A program made the translations under genes and the position numbers. This document shows positions 17,213-25,508 of a DNA stretch of 64,000 nucleotides, one piece after another. The notes under the pieces are model-generated. The model was not told where the DNA came from and searched no databases. It worked only from the letters and a program-made list of their open reading frames with translations. Each line of letters opens with the position of its first letter. Within the stretch, counting starts at the first letter, position 1. Source of the stretch: Pradoshia eiseniae (GTDB lineage: Bacteria > Bacillota > Bacilli > Bacillales > Pradoshiaceae); NCBI RefSeq assembly GCF_002946355.1, contig NZ_PKOZ01000002.1, positions 361,554-425,553 of the forward strand. The letters are read 5' to 3'.

Positions 17213-18406
17213 TTGTGGGAAACTTGGATCATAGAATTACTTAAGGGAATTGGATTATTATTTCTTAATCCAGTTCTGTATATTGGGTTATTAGTTACAT
17301 ATATGCTTGGCTCCAAGCGGGTTAAGCAGGAACGTAAACTGTTTCATATCCGGGTAGAGGATCCCATGATTGAAATGAAGGAGTACATTGTCCCTAGCCT
17401 GTTAACGGGGATTGTATTATCCATCATTACGGGATTGCTTGGATTAAATGTGCCGTTTGAGTTTGTGCTGCTGACAGGATTTCTGAGTTTAATATTTAGT
17501 ATATTTTTATTTGTCCGTCTGTTGACGCCGGTTTATACAGTTGGATTGTCACTTTTGATTATTTTTGGACTGAGTTTATATGGATTTGAAGGTATCTTGG
17601 ATGAAGGTTTCTTCGCCTTCGATGAAGTGTTCTATCCTTCAATTGCGGTATTACTCGGACTATTGCTCATAGCGGAAGGCTGGCTGATTCGTAGGAGGGG
17701 AGCTCTTCACGCATCCCCGCTTTATGAGAAAGGGAAAAGGGGAATGATTGTCGGTGCACAGAAGTCGAAGCGAATTTGGCTTGTTCCGGTGCTTCTTTTT
17801 ATTCCGAATGGCATACTTGATGTACCCGGTGATCTCTGGCCGGTATTCGCTTTGGGGGATACAGAATGGGCGCCGATTGTCGTTCCTTTCTTTATCGGCT
17901 TTTCTGCAAAAGCAAGGAGTACATTGCTTGCCAATGTCGTACAGCCATTGGGAATGAGAATCGCGGCGATTGGTTTCGTTGTATTGGCTATAGCTACTGC
18001 GGGATATTGGATGCCTTATCTCAGTCTGGCTGCGGTCGCTATTGCGATTGTCGGACGAGCGATTGTTTTCTATGTGTATAAGAGCAGGGAAGAGACGCGG
18101 CCATCCTTCTTCACGTCTTCCCAAAATGGCCTGATGATTCTTGGTGTATTGCCGGAGTCACCGGCAGAACGAATGGGTCTTCGCCCAGGGGAATTGCTGA
18201 CTAAGGTCAATGGACGCATTGTCCATTCACGAGCAGAGCTATATGAAGCACTGCAATCAAATCGTGCCCATTGCAAGCTTGAAATTTTCGATATTAATGA
18301 TCAAATTCGGCTTGTTCAAAATGCCCTGTATGAGGGTGATCATCATGAGCTCGGTATTCTGGCGGTAGAAAGCCGGAAGCTGCTTCCGATGGAGGGAGTA
18401 CAATAA
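17213..18406 (+). CDS. minJ: Cell division topological factor MinJ
   Basis: The 397-residue membrane protein bridges DivIVA and MinD, so division is blocked near poles and old septa. The start is TTG 17213 with GGTGAT 7 bases upstream. It has seven to eight hydrophobic segments (about 8-30, 58-75, 85-110, 112-128, 140-160, 190-215, 245-285) and a C-terminal PDZ-like domain (about 305-380, with GLMILGVLPESPAERMGL and PGELLTKVNG). The gene order after ctpB matches B. subtilis minJ (yvjD). A long hairpin terminator follows. Confidence 0.92.
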   Translation: MWETWIIELLKGIGLLFLNPVLYIGLLVTYMLGSKRVKQERKLFHIRVEDPMIEMKEYIVPSLLTGIVLSIITGLLGLNVPFEFVLLTGFLSLIFSIFLFVRLLTPVYTVGLSLLIIFGLSLYGFEGILDEGFFAFDEVFYPSIAVLLGLLLIAEGWLIRRRGALHASPLYEKGKRGMIVGAQKSKRIWLVPVLLFIPNGILDVPGDLWPVFALGDTEWAPIVVPFFIGFSAKARSTLLANVVQPLGMRIAAIGFVVLAIATAGYWMPYLSLAAVAIAIVGRAIVFYVYKSREETRPSFFTSSQNGLMILGVLPESPAERMGLRPGELLTKVNGRIVHSRAELYEALQSNRAHCKLEIFDINDQIRLVQNALYEGDHHELGILAVESRKLLPMEGVQ

Positions 18407-18419
18407 TATTGTTCTATGA

Positions 18420-18468
18420 CTGCAGACAACACTTGGTGTTTTCAAGGGGGTGTCTGCAGTTTTTTTAT
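18420..18468 (+). terminator. Terminator of minJ
   Basis: CTGCAGACA (18420-18428) pairs with TGTCTGCAG (18451-18459), followed by TTTTTTTA. Confidence 0.9.
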
Positions 18469-18551
18469 GGGAATCTGGAAAAAGTGAGCATGGATGAACA
18501 GGATTGCCTGCGACTGAGCTAGTAATCTTAATTTAGAGGGAGAGGATTCAT

Positions 18552-19415
18552 ATGGAGGGCCTGCAAAGAATGGTGGACAGCATTAACTATATGGAGAACC
18601 ATTTGACTGAGGAGCTCCGTATAGAGGATATTGCTGCTGTTGCCTGTATGTCTAAGTTTCATTTTCAGCGTCTGTTCGGAATGCTGACAGGCTTTACGGT
18701 AAGTGAGTATATTCGTAACCGGCGCATCACGCTAGCTGTACAGGAGCTTATCCAACCGAATGCGAAGGTGATAGATGTGGCTATGAAGTATCAATACGAT
18801 AGCCCAGAATCCTTTACAAAGGCCTTTCAACGCATTCATGGCCTATCTCCATCAGCTGCGAAGAAAAACAGCCAATTCCTGAAGGCCTATCCAAGACTCT
18901 ACTTTCAAATTCAGATTAAGGGTGATGTGGAAATGGAATACAGATTAGAAGAGAAAGAGGCTTTCTCGGTAATAGGAAGAAGTATTCGGACGAGGGCGAC
19001 AGATGGGCAAAATCATCAGGATATTGCTGCTTTTTGGACGGAGTCTAATCAAGATGGATTAACAGCACGATTATCCAAGCATTCCGGGCAGTTAGGGCTA
19101 TTAGGAATCTGTCTTGAATTTGACCAGCAGCAGGAGAATCTGACTTATATGATTGCTGCTGAAAAAAGTGAGTCCAATGTTCCTGATGGCTTGGAAGAAA
19201 GGGTTATTCCATCTGCAGTCTGGGCTATATTCCCTGTAAAAGGTGCCATGCCTGATGCTATGCTTAATGTGTGGGAACGCATCTTTTCTGAATGGTTTCC
19301 TTCAACTGGCTATCAGCATGCAGGAGGACCGGAAATGGAAGTATACCCGCATGATGGGGACCCGGCCTCAGCTGACTATTATAGTGAAGTGTGGATACCG
19401 GTTAAGAAAGCGTAA
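18552..19415 (+). CDS. AraC-family regulator with GyrI-like effector domain
   Basis: The 287-residue protein starts at ATG 18552 behind GGGAGAGG. The N-terminal AraC DNA-binding domain (about 8-105) has two helix-turn-helix parts (IEDIAAVACMSKFHFQRLF and DVAMKYQYDSPESFTKAFQRIHGLSP). The C-terminal part (about 125-285, from MEYRLEEKEAFSVIGRS) is a GyrI-like/effector-binding domain ending in EVWIPVKK. This plan is found in Rob/BmrR-like regulators that sense small, often lipophilic, compounds. The gene stands alone, so its target cannot be told. Confidence 0.9.
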   Translation: MEGLQRMVDSINYMENHLTEELRIEDIAAVACMSKFHFQRLFGMLTGFTVSEYIRNRRITLAVQELIQPNAKVIDVAMKYQYDSPESFTKAFQRIHGLSPSAAKKNSQFLKAYPRLYFQIQIKGDVEMEYRLEEKEAFSVIGRSIRTRATDGQNHQDIAAFWTESNQDGLTARLSKHSGQLGLLGICLEFDQQQENLTYMIAAEKSESNVPDGLEERVIPSAVWAIFPVKGAMPDAMLNVWERIFSEWFPSTGYQHAGGPEMEVYPHDGDPASADYYSEVWIPVKKA

Positions 19416-19458
19416 TAAAAAGAGGTTCGAGGTCTTTTAATAGACTCTCGAACCTCTA
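19412..19458 (-). terminator. Terminator of the CNNM tandem operon
   Basis: AGAGGTTCGAG (19421-19431) pairs with CTCGAACCTCT (19447-19457). The T-run TTTTTATT is on the - strand side, overlapping the stop of the AraC gene. On the + strand no T-run follows, so it mainly serves the - strand genes. Confidence 0.85.
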
Positions 19459-19464
19459 GAATAA

Positions 19465-20511
19465 TCATTGATTAGAAGATTCCTCGCGAATCTCTCCGAC
19501 GATGTTTTCTAATACATCCTCCATCGTCACGAGACCTGTCATTTGCCCCGCCTCATTTCTTACGATAATCATATGCATGCGATTTTTTTGCATGTCCAAA
19601 AGCACGTTTTTGATTGATGCGCTTTCTGGAAATGATGCAATGTCATGAATGAAATCGGTAATGGCTATATTGCGTCCTGCTGCCATGTTTGTGAGCATTT
19701 CCTTCGTGTTAATGAAGCCGATGACGTGATTTGAACCTTCAGTTTCAATCACTGGGTAACGCGTATAGTTATATTTATCGAGAATCATAATGATGTCATC
19801 AATCTTCATCTGTTTCGTTAAGAAGACAGCCTTGGATTTAGGAATCATGATCTCTTTTAATACACGATCTTCGAATGAGAAGATATTCTGAAGGTAGGCG
19901 AGCTCCGTTTCATTGATTTCTCCGCTTCTATAGCTTTGATTCACAATCAGTTCAAGCTCTTCCTCTGAATATACCGTCTCATGACCAGCCGGCTTGACGC
20001 CAAACCAGCCAAGAAATATCTGAGATGAGCCATTTAAGAATCGGATGATTGGATTCGTGATTTTGCCGAACCAATAGAGCGGCGTAACGAGCAAGAACGT
20101 TACTCGTTCAGAATACTGAATGGCCAGTGTTTTTGGAGCCAGCTCCCCGAAGACAACATGCAGGAATGTGACAATCGCGAGAGCAATTCCATAGGACAGC
20201 ACGGTCGCGACCGCCTCTGACACTTCGAATCTCTCAAAAACAGGATGGAACAGCTTCTCGACAGTCGGCTCCCCTAATGCGCCTAGTACTAAAGCGGTAA
20301 TCGTGATGCCGAGCTGGCAGGCTGATAGATAGTAATCCAGATTTCCAGCCACTTTCTTCGCCAAGACAGCTTTTTTGTTTCCTTCGGCAATCAGCTGATC
20401 GATTCTTGACATCCGCACCTTCAAAATCGCAAATTCTGCGCCTACGAAGAAAGCTGTCAATCCAATGAATACCACTACTAAGAATAAGTTTAAAGCAATT
20501 AATCCGTCCAA
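19465..20511 (-). CDS. CNNM/CBS domain membrane protein, short paralogue without CorC_HlyC domain
   Basis: The 348-residue protein is probably a divalent cation (Mg2+) transporter or its regulator (CNNM/CorC family). It has a CNNM transmembrane domain with three to four helices (about 1-195) and a tandem CBS pair (about 205-340). It stops after TMEDVLENIVGEIRE, where its neighbour goes on for about 80 residues with a CorC_HlyC domain. The start is TTG 20511. It is closely related to the gene upstream (same AFFVGAEFAILKVRMSRIDQLIAEGNKKA block), so this is a tandem duplication. The leader between Shine-Dalgarno and start is unusual (see findings). Confidence 0.88.
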   Translation of the reverse strand: MDGLIALNLFLVVVFIGLTAFFVGAEFAILKVRMSRIDQLIAEGNKKAVLAKKVAGNLDYYLSACQLGITITALVLGALGEPTVEKLFHPVFERFEVSEAVATVLSYGIALAIVTFLHVVFGELAPKTLAIQYSERVTFLLVTPLYWFGKITNPIIRFLNGSSQIFLGWFGVKPAGHETVYSEEELELIVNQSYRSGEINETELAYLQNIFSFEDRVLKEIMIPKSKAVFLTKQMKIDDIIMILDKYNYTRYPVIETEGSNHVIGFINTKEMLTNMAAGRNIAITDFIHDIASFPESASIKNVLLDMQKNRMHMIIVRNEAGQMTGLVTMEDVLENIVGEIREESSNQ

Positions 20512-20543
20512 TTAGTTCCTTCTTTTAAGAAGGATTCACCTCC
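20512..20543 (-). promoter_or_regulatory. Translation start leader with stem-loop between GGAGGTGAAT and TTG
   Basis: On the - strand the order is GGAGGTGAAT, then the stem-loop CCTTCTT-AA-AAGAAGG (20518-20533), then AACTAA, then the TTG start. With the hairpin folded, the strong GGAGGTGA sits about 8 bases from the start. Unfolded, it is about 24 bases away, too far to act normally. Confidence 0.6.
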
Positions 20544-20566
20544 AAATGAATTAAGTTCATATTCTA

Positions 20567-21862
20567 TTAAAGCTTCCGCATAGTAATTTGTTTAATTGAG
20601 TGGTTTTCCATTTTCTCAACCACCCATACAAAATCCCCGTGTTTCACTTCAACGCCTTCTCGGACTTCTTCAATGTTTTGAAGAATCCAGCCGGCAATTG
20701 TGTCAATATCATCACTTTCTTCAAATGTCAGTCCAAAGCGATCCTCAATTTCCTCTAATAGGACACGGCCATTCATGAGATAGTGGTTATCCCCGATATC
20801 CTGGATATCCGCTTCCTCTTCTTCATCGAATTCATCTCGTATCTCGCCGACGATTTCTTCTAATACATCCTCTAATGAAAGGATTCCGGCAGTGCCTCCG
20901 TATTCATCAATAACAAGAACCATATGGACCTGTTCTCTCTGCATGGTCAATAGGGCATCCTGAATGGGTGTTGTTTCAAGAACGAACGGCAATTCACGAA
21001 CGAAATCGGCTGGTTTGGATTCTCGGTTCGCCACGATTTGTGTGAGCATCCTTTTAACATTTAAGATTCCAATTACTCTATCCTTATCCCCGTCTTCTAC
21101 CACTGGGTAACGGGTGTAATTATTCTCATCTAAGATTGAAATGATCGTCTTATAATCCATGTCTTTATCAAGAGTGACCATTTCTGTTCGTGGAACCATA
21201 ATGTCCTTTGCAACACGTTCGTCGAAAGAGAAGATATTCTTCATATAGGAAAGCTCCGTCTTGTCGATTTCTCCACCTTGGAAGCTCTGCGCCATAATAA
21301 TTTTCAGTTCGTCTTCTGAATAGGTATCTTCATGGCCAGCGGGCTTGACCCCGAATAGTCGCAGGAACTGACGGGATGTTCCGTTCAATGCCCAGATGAA
21401 TGGGTTCATGATTTTCCCAAACCAGTACAGCGGCGGGGAAAGGAGCAGGCTCATTCGTTCAGCATATTGTATGGCGAGTGTCTTAGGTGCCATTTCTCCA
21501 AGAACAACGTGGAGGAATGTGACGAGTATAAAAGCAATTGCATAGGAAAGAGCGGAAGAGAGGGCGTCTGAAATATTCAAGAAATCAAATACAGGATACA
21601 AGAGCCTCTCTACAGCTGGTTTTCCGAGTGCTCCAAGACCAAGGGCGGTAATGGTAATACCTAGTTGGCAGGCGGACAGGTAATAATCCAGGTCGCTTGC
21701 TACTTTTTTTGCTGTTATGGCTTTCTTGTTCCCTTCACTGATTAACTGTTCAATTCTAGACATGCGGAGTTTGACGACGGCAAATTCAGCCCCGACAAAA
21801 AAAGCAGTCAAAATGAGTAGGATGATCAAAAGTGTCAAATTTGTGAACGTAATTATATCCAA
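20567..21862 (-). CDS. CNNM/CBS/CorC_HlyC membrane protein (Mg2+ transport family)
   Basis: The 431-residue full-length family member starts at TTG 21862. A CNNM transmembrane domain spans about 1-200 with the conserved small-residue stretch YLSACQLGITITALGLGALGKPA. A CBS pair (about 205-340) carries the ATP/Mg-sensing fold. A CorC_HlyC domain (about 350-428, from EEADIQDIGDNHYLM) closes it. Related Bacillus proteins (such as MpfA) export magnesium. The gap to the shorter paralogue downstream is only 55 bases, so they form one transcript. The leader stem-loop matches that of the paralogue in layout. Confidence 0.9.
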   Translation of the reverse strand: MDIITFTNLTLLIILLILTAFFVGAEFAVVKLRMSRIEQLISEGNKKAITAKKVASDLDYYLSACQLGITITALGLGALGKPAVERLLYPVFDFLNISDALSSALSYAIAFILVTFLHVVLGEMAPKTLAIQYAERMSLLLSPPLYWFGKIMNPFIWALNGTSRQFLRLFGVKPAGHEDTYSEDELKIIMAQSFQGGEIDKTELSYMKNIFSFDERVAKDIMVPRTEMVTLDKDMDYKTIISILDENNYTRYPVVEDGDKDRVIGILNVKRMLTQIVANRESKPADFVRELPFVLETTPIQDALLTMQREQVHMVLVIDEYGGTAGILSLEDVLEEIVGEIRDEFDEEEEADIQDIGDNHYLMNGRVLLEEIEDRFGLTFEESDDIDTIAGWILQNIEEVREGVEVKHGDFVWVVEKMENHSIKQITMRKL

Positions 21863-21892
21863 TTACTTCCCTCGGATGAGGGATTCACCTCC
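21863..21892 (-). promoter_or_regulatory. Translation start leader with stem-loop between GGAGGTGAAT and TTG
   Basis: The - strand order is GGAGGTGAAT, stem-loop CCCTC-ATCC-GAGGG (21869-21882), AAGTAA, TTG. The layout is the same as in the downstream paralogue, with a different stem sequence. The 3' arm GAGGG could itself be a Shine-Dalgarno 6 bases from the start. Confidence 0.6.
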
Positions 21893-22360
21893 ATGGTTAT
21901 ATTTAAAACTATCTTAATATTTGGAAAATTATTGGTAAAACAGTATATTGCTTGATATGACAAGGTTTATGATGGCCACCTGAGGCCAAGTTGATGTTGG
22001 TGGACTACCAGCTCGTTCCCAATGCGGCCACCTCTCTTTATTATTATTTTGGCAAAAGTATAGCATAGGGAGAATAGGTCGTACAGCAATAAGTCGACAC
22101 CATGTGGAGCTAGGATAAACAAAAGTTCTACCGGTTTTGTTAATAGGTAAGCATCGAGATATTGGATGGATCATAATTACTATGCCTTGTATAATTTTTT
22201 GGACAGGCTATTTATTCAAGTAACCATATGTTTATAATGGCCAAGTTTATATTCGAATGACAATTGAGCTTCCCATCTCTGAACCTATCAAAGAGAGAGA
22301 AAGGTCTGTTTAAAAGTATTTATAATTATCCAAAAATTTATTACATATATGATTTGTTTA
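21893..22360. other. Intergenic region CNNM genes to metE leader
   Basis: No gene is seen. On the - strand a TATACT hexamer (22065-22070 region) is followed by a GC-rich block (21975-22035). That block contains two GGTGGCC copies, a TGGT-AGTCC-ACCA hairpin and a GGCC-TCAGGT-GGCC hairpin. It would form a structured 5' leader of roughly 190 bases for the CNNM operon. It does not fit the M-box or yybP-ykoY consensus that I know. The rest is AT-rich without clear signals. Confidence 0.45.
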
Positions 22361-22369
22361 TGGTATAGT
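22341..22369 (+). promoter_or_regulatory. Probable promoter of metE
   Basis: An extended -10, TGGTATAGT (22361-22369), lies 17 bases after a weak -35, TTACAT (22341-22346). Transcription would begin about 30 bases before the riboswitch. Confidence 0.45.
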
Positions 22370-22402
22370 CGCTATATTGTTATTTTACAATTGAATAGAG
22401 TG

Positions 22403-22588
22403 TAAGGGTTGGTGCCAAACAAATAATCGTTTGGCTTAAAAGGGAAGTACGGTGAAAGTCCGTCGCTGTCCCGCAACTGTAAATCGGAGCATATCGCAAC
22501 ATACCACTGCTGATTAAGCGGGAAGGTGCGATAAAGTGCGTTGATGATGAGCCAGGAGACCTGCCAATTCTAGTGCACACCAATACCT
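22403..22588 (+). ncRNA. Cobalamin riboswitch of metE
   Basis: The adenosylcobalamin aptamer is clear. It has AAAAGGGAAGTACGGTGAAAGTCCG, CCCGCAACTGTAA, ACCACTG, and the B12 box GCCAGGAGACCTGCC (22551-22565). GGTTGGTG near 22408 pairs with CACCAATACC at its end. A GTGCC / GGCAC hairpin (22611-22629) and a terminator (22690-22721) follow. When B12 is plentiful, metE, the B12-independent enzyme, should be switched off. Confidence 0.95.
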
Positions 22589-22689
22589 ACGTGGAAATAG
22601 GGGGTGAATTGTGCCAGTAATAACGGCACTGTACGAAATCTAAAGAATTAGGCGAATGCCTGCCTATCTTTATATTGCGAACATTAATT

Positions 22690-22722
22690 AGCCATTTCCC
22701 GTAGAGGAGATGGCTTTTTTGC
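22690..22722 (+). terminator. Riboswitch-controlled terminator in the metE leader
   Basis: AGCCATTTCC (22690-22699) pairs with GGAGATGGCT, followed by TTTTTTG. It lies between the B12 aptamer and metE and is the likely expression platform. Confidence 0.88.
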
Positions 22723-22757
22723 ATTCATGAAAAACGATGTATGGGGGGAACAAAAGG

Positions 22758-24998
22758 ATGAAATGGACACGCACAGTTATCGGCTATCCTTATATTGGTG
22801 ACAATCGAGAGTGGAAGAGGTGCTTAGAGGCATTTTGGAAAGGGGATGTGACAGAGGATGCTTTTTTGCAGCAGCTGAAGGGCATTCGTTTAGGCAGATT
22901 AAAAAGACAAATGGATTTGGGGCTTGATTACTTATCAATTGGTGATTTCACCATGTATGACCGTATGCTTGATACGGCCTTTATGTTTGGAATGATTCCA
23001 AGCCGATATGCAGGAGAAAGAAGCGGGTCAGACTTGTCCGTATATTATGCGATGGCACGGGGGACAAAAGGGGCTGTTGCCTGTGAAATGACCAAGTGGT
23101 TCAACACAAATTATCATTATATCGTTCCGGAATATGAGGGGCAGGAGCTTAGTGTGACGAAGAATCTCTTGCTACAATGGTTCAAGGAAGCAAGGGATGA
23201 GCTTGGTCTCGTGACCAAGCCGACGATGATTGGGCCATATACCTTCATTAAGCTTACAAAGGGCTATGAAAATCGAGAGGAACTTGCAGCCGAGCTCATC
23301 CCGCTGTACAGGCAGGTGATGGCTGAGCTTTCTGAGGAGGGGGCGGATTGGATCCAGTTTGAGGAACCGGCCCTTGTGTTGACATTGAGCGAGAAAGAAG
23401 TCGAGTTTGTAAAATCTGTATATGAACAGCTGACCATTGAAAAACCAGCTTGTAAGATTATGCTGCAAACCTATTTTGAAGGATTATCGGCTTATGAGGA
23501 GCTTGTCAATCTGCCTGTTGAGGGAGTTGGCCTTGATTTTGTCTCAGGCTATCAGCAAAATATCACCTCGATGAAACAATATGGATTCCCGGCTGAGAAA
23601 GTGCTAGCTGTTGGTATTATTGATGGACGAAATATATGGCGTGCCGATTTGGCGGAAAAAGCAGGGCTGCTTCAATCCCTCCTTGACCTATCCAAGGCTG
23701 CCGATGTGTGGGTCCAGCCGTCATCTAGCTTGCAGCATGTTCCCATCTCCACGACCTTCGAGCAGAAAATGAGTGCTGACATTAAGGGACTGCTTGCTTT
23801 TGCCGATGAAAAAATCACGGAAATCAATCAACTCGTCCTTTCGTTCAATGAACCAGGGCTCCCGCTTGATGGAAATGGACGCACGTCCCAAAAGGCTTCC
23901 TCTAAGCTAGCCATCTCACCAGAAGATTTCAAACGTCCTGCGCCGTTTTCGATTCGTCAAGATATTCAGGCACGGAAACTGAGTTTGCCGGTCTTTCCGA
24001 CGACAACGATTGGCAGTTTCCCTCAATCAAAGGAAGTAAAGGAAACACGGAAGGCATGGAGGAATAAGGAGATTACTGATGATGCCTATGCCGCATTCAT
24101 TGAACGAGAGACAGAGCGGTGGATTCGCATCCAAGATGATTTGGGACTTGATGTGCTCGTTCATGGGGAGTTTGAACGGACAGATATGGTCGAATATTTT
24201 GGGGAAAAGCTTGTAGGTTTTGCATTAAGTGAGAAAGCATGGGTCGTTTCCTATGGATCGAGATGTGTGAAACCGCCAATCATTCATGGAGATGTGAGCT
24301 GGATTGAGCCAATGACCCTTAAAGAGACGGCAGCGGCGCAAGCTCTGACAGAGAAACCGGTAAAAGGGATGCTTACTGGTCCTGTAACCATCTTGAACTG
24401 GTCCTTTGTCCGGGATGATATTTCAAGAGAAGAGGTTGCTTACCAGCTGGGAGTGGCGCTTCGTAAGGAGATTGAATGCTTGGAGCAGGCTGGTATCGCC
24501 ATCATTCAGGTCGATGAGCCGGCCTTAAGGGAAGGCTTGCCATTGCGTAGGGCGGACTGGGAGGACTACCTGAGCTGGGCGATTCGCTCCTTCCGTTTGG
24601 CAACCTCAGGCGTGCAGGATGAGACGCAAATCCATACCCATATGTGTTATTGTGACTTTCATGATTTCGTGAAGCCAATTGAAGCACTCGATGTCGATGT
24701 CATTTCCATTGAGACATCCAGGAGCCATGGGGAATTCATACATTCCCTGCAGCAAACCCCTTATGAAAAGGGCATTGGGTTAGGTGTCTATGATATTCAC
24801 AGTCCTCGTATTCCATCGGAAGCAGAGATGCTTGAGATCATGCAGGATAGCCTTGAGGTGCTGGAACCCCGACAATTTTGGGTCAATCCCGATTGCGGAC
24901 TGAAGACGAGGAAGGAAGAAGAAACAATTGCTTCGCTTCGCCATATGGTCAATGCGGCCAAGCAACTGCGCAGCTATATTAAAATGATGCAATTTTAA
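22758..24998 (+). CDS. metE: Cobalamin-independent methionine synthase MetE
   Basis: The 746-residue enzyme moves a methyl group from 5-methyltetrahydropteroyltri-L-glutamate to homocysteine. I chose ATG 22758 because GGGGGGA sits 8 bases before it; an in-frame ATG at 22737 has no such site. Both halves of the family are present: an N-terminal domain (about 1-310) and a catalytic C-terminal domain (about 410-745) from FPTTTIGSFPQ. Zinc ligands are visible in HTHMCYCDF (His, Cys) and NPDCGLKTR (Cys). The B12 riboswitch upstream implies that the genome also encodes a B12-dependent methionine synthase. Confidence 0.96.
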   Translation: MKWTRTVIGYPYIGDNREWKRCLEAFWKGDVTEDAFLQQLKGIRLGRLKRQMDLGLDYLSIGDFTMYDRMLDTAFMFGMIPSRYAGERSGSDLSVYYAMARGTKGAVACEMTKWFNTNYHYIVPEYEGQELSVTKNLLLQWFKEARDELGLVTKPTMIGPYTFIKLTKGYENREELAAELIPLYRQVMAELSEEGADWIQFEEPALVLTLSEKEVEFVKSVYEQLTIEKPACKIMLQTYFEGLSAYEELVNLPVEGVGLDFVSGYQQNITSMKQYGFPAEKVLAVGIIDGRNIWRADLAEKAGLLQSLLDLSKAADVWVQPSSSLQHVPISTTFEQKMSADIKGLLAFADEKITEINQLVLSFNEPGLPLDGNGRTSQKASSKLAISPEDFKRPAPFSIRQDIQARKLSLPVFPTTTIGSFPQSKEVKETRKAWRNKEITDDAYAAFIERETERWIRIQDDLGLDVLVHGEFERTDMVEYFGEKLVGFALSEKAWVVSYGSRCVKPPIIHGDVSWIEPMTLKETAAAQALTEKPVKGMLTGPVTILNWSFVRDDISREEVAYQLGVALRKEIECLEQAGIAIIQVDEPALREGLPLRRADWEDYLSWAIRSFRLATSGVQDETQIHTHMCYCDFHDFVKPIEALDVDVISIETSRSHGEFIHSLQQTPYEKGIGLGVYDIHSPRIPSEAEMLEIMQDSLEVLEPRQFWVNPDCGLKTRKEEETIASLRHMVNAAKQLRSYIKMMQF

Positions 24999-25005
24999 CG
25001 GTAGG

Positions 25006-25054
25006 AGGATACTCTATATGCTTTTCTAGCATAGCGGGTGTCCTTCTTTTTCTC
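25006..25054 (+). terminator. Terminator of metE
   Basis: AGGATACTC (25006-25014) pairs through two G-U pairs with GGGTGTCCT (25036-25044), then TCTTTTTCTC follows. Confidence 0.7.
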
Positions 25055-25072
25055 TGGAAGAAAATTAATCCC

Positions 25073-25101
25073 TTGTAAAAGCTAGAGATATTCGATATGA
25101 T
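25073..25101 (+). promoter_or_regulatory. Promoter of the nrdAB operon
   Basis: TTGTAA (25073-25078) and TATGAT (25096-25101) are 17 bases apart. They lie just upstream of the second B12 riboswitch. Confidence 0.65.
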
Positions 25102-25139
25102 TAAAACACCATATATGGTCGATTTATTAATAAAAAATC

Positions 25140-25342
25140 AATATATAGTGTTAGCTAAAGAATAAGATGCGTAGAGACGCTTAATAGGGAAATCGATGAG
25201 AATTCGATACTGCCCCCGCAACTGTAAGTGCTGACGAGCTAAACATGTACCACTGTATAGGGTTGTCTCTTCTTTTGAAGAGATGATGATACGGGAAGGG
25301 TTTAGTGAGAGTGAAGCATGAGTCAGGAGACCTGTCTTATTT
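25140..25342 (+). ncRNA. Cobalamin riboswitch of the nrdAB operon
   Basis: Aptamer parts seen: AATAGGGAA, GCCCCCGCAACTGTAA, ACCACTG, and the B12 box GTCAGGAGACCTGTC (25322-25336). A terminator at 25435-25468 lies between the aptamer and nrdA. Riboswitch control of an oxygen-dependent ribonucleotide reductase by B12 is known from organisms that also carry the B12-dependent class II enzyme. Confidence 0.93.
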
Positions 25343-25434
25343 TTTTGAATTTCAATTTTCTCCGGGGAGTGAGGAAGGAAATGATAGCAACCGAAGCTCA
25401 TAGTTACTATGTGTCTTTTTTCTGTTATCTTTTC

Positions 25435-25469
25435 ACCCGCTCAAAGTATAGAGCGGGTTCTTTTTTTAC
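25435..25469 (+). terminator. Riboswitch-controlled terminator before nrdA
   Basis: ACCCGCTC (25435-25442) pairs with GAGCGGGT (25451-25458), then TCTTTTTTT. It ends about 40 bases before nrdA. Confidence 0.9.
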
Positions 25470-25508
25470 CCTCAGAGTCAATTTCATATATTAAGGGAGA
25501 TGGACGAA

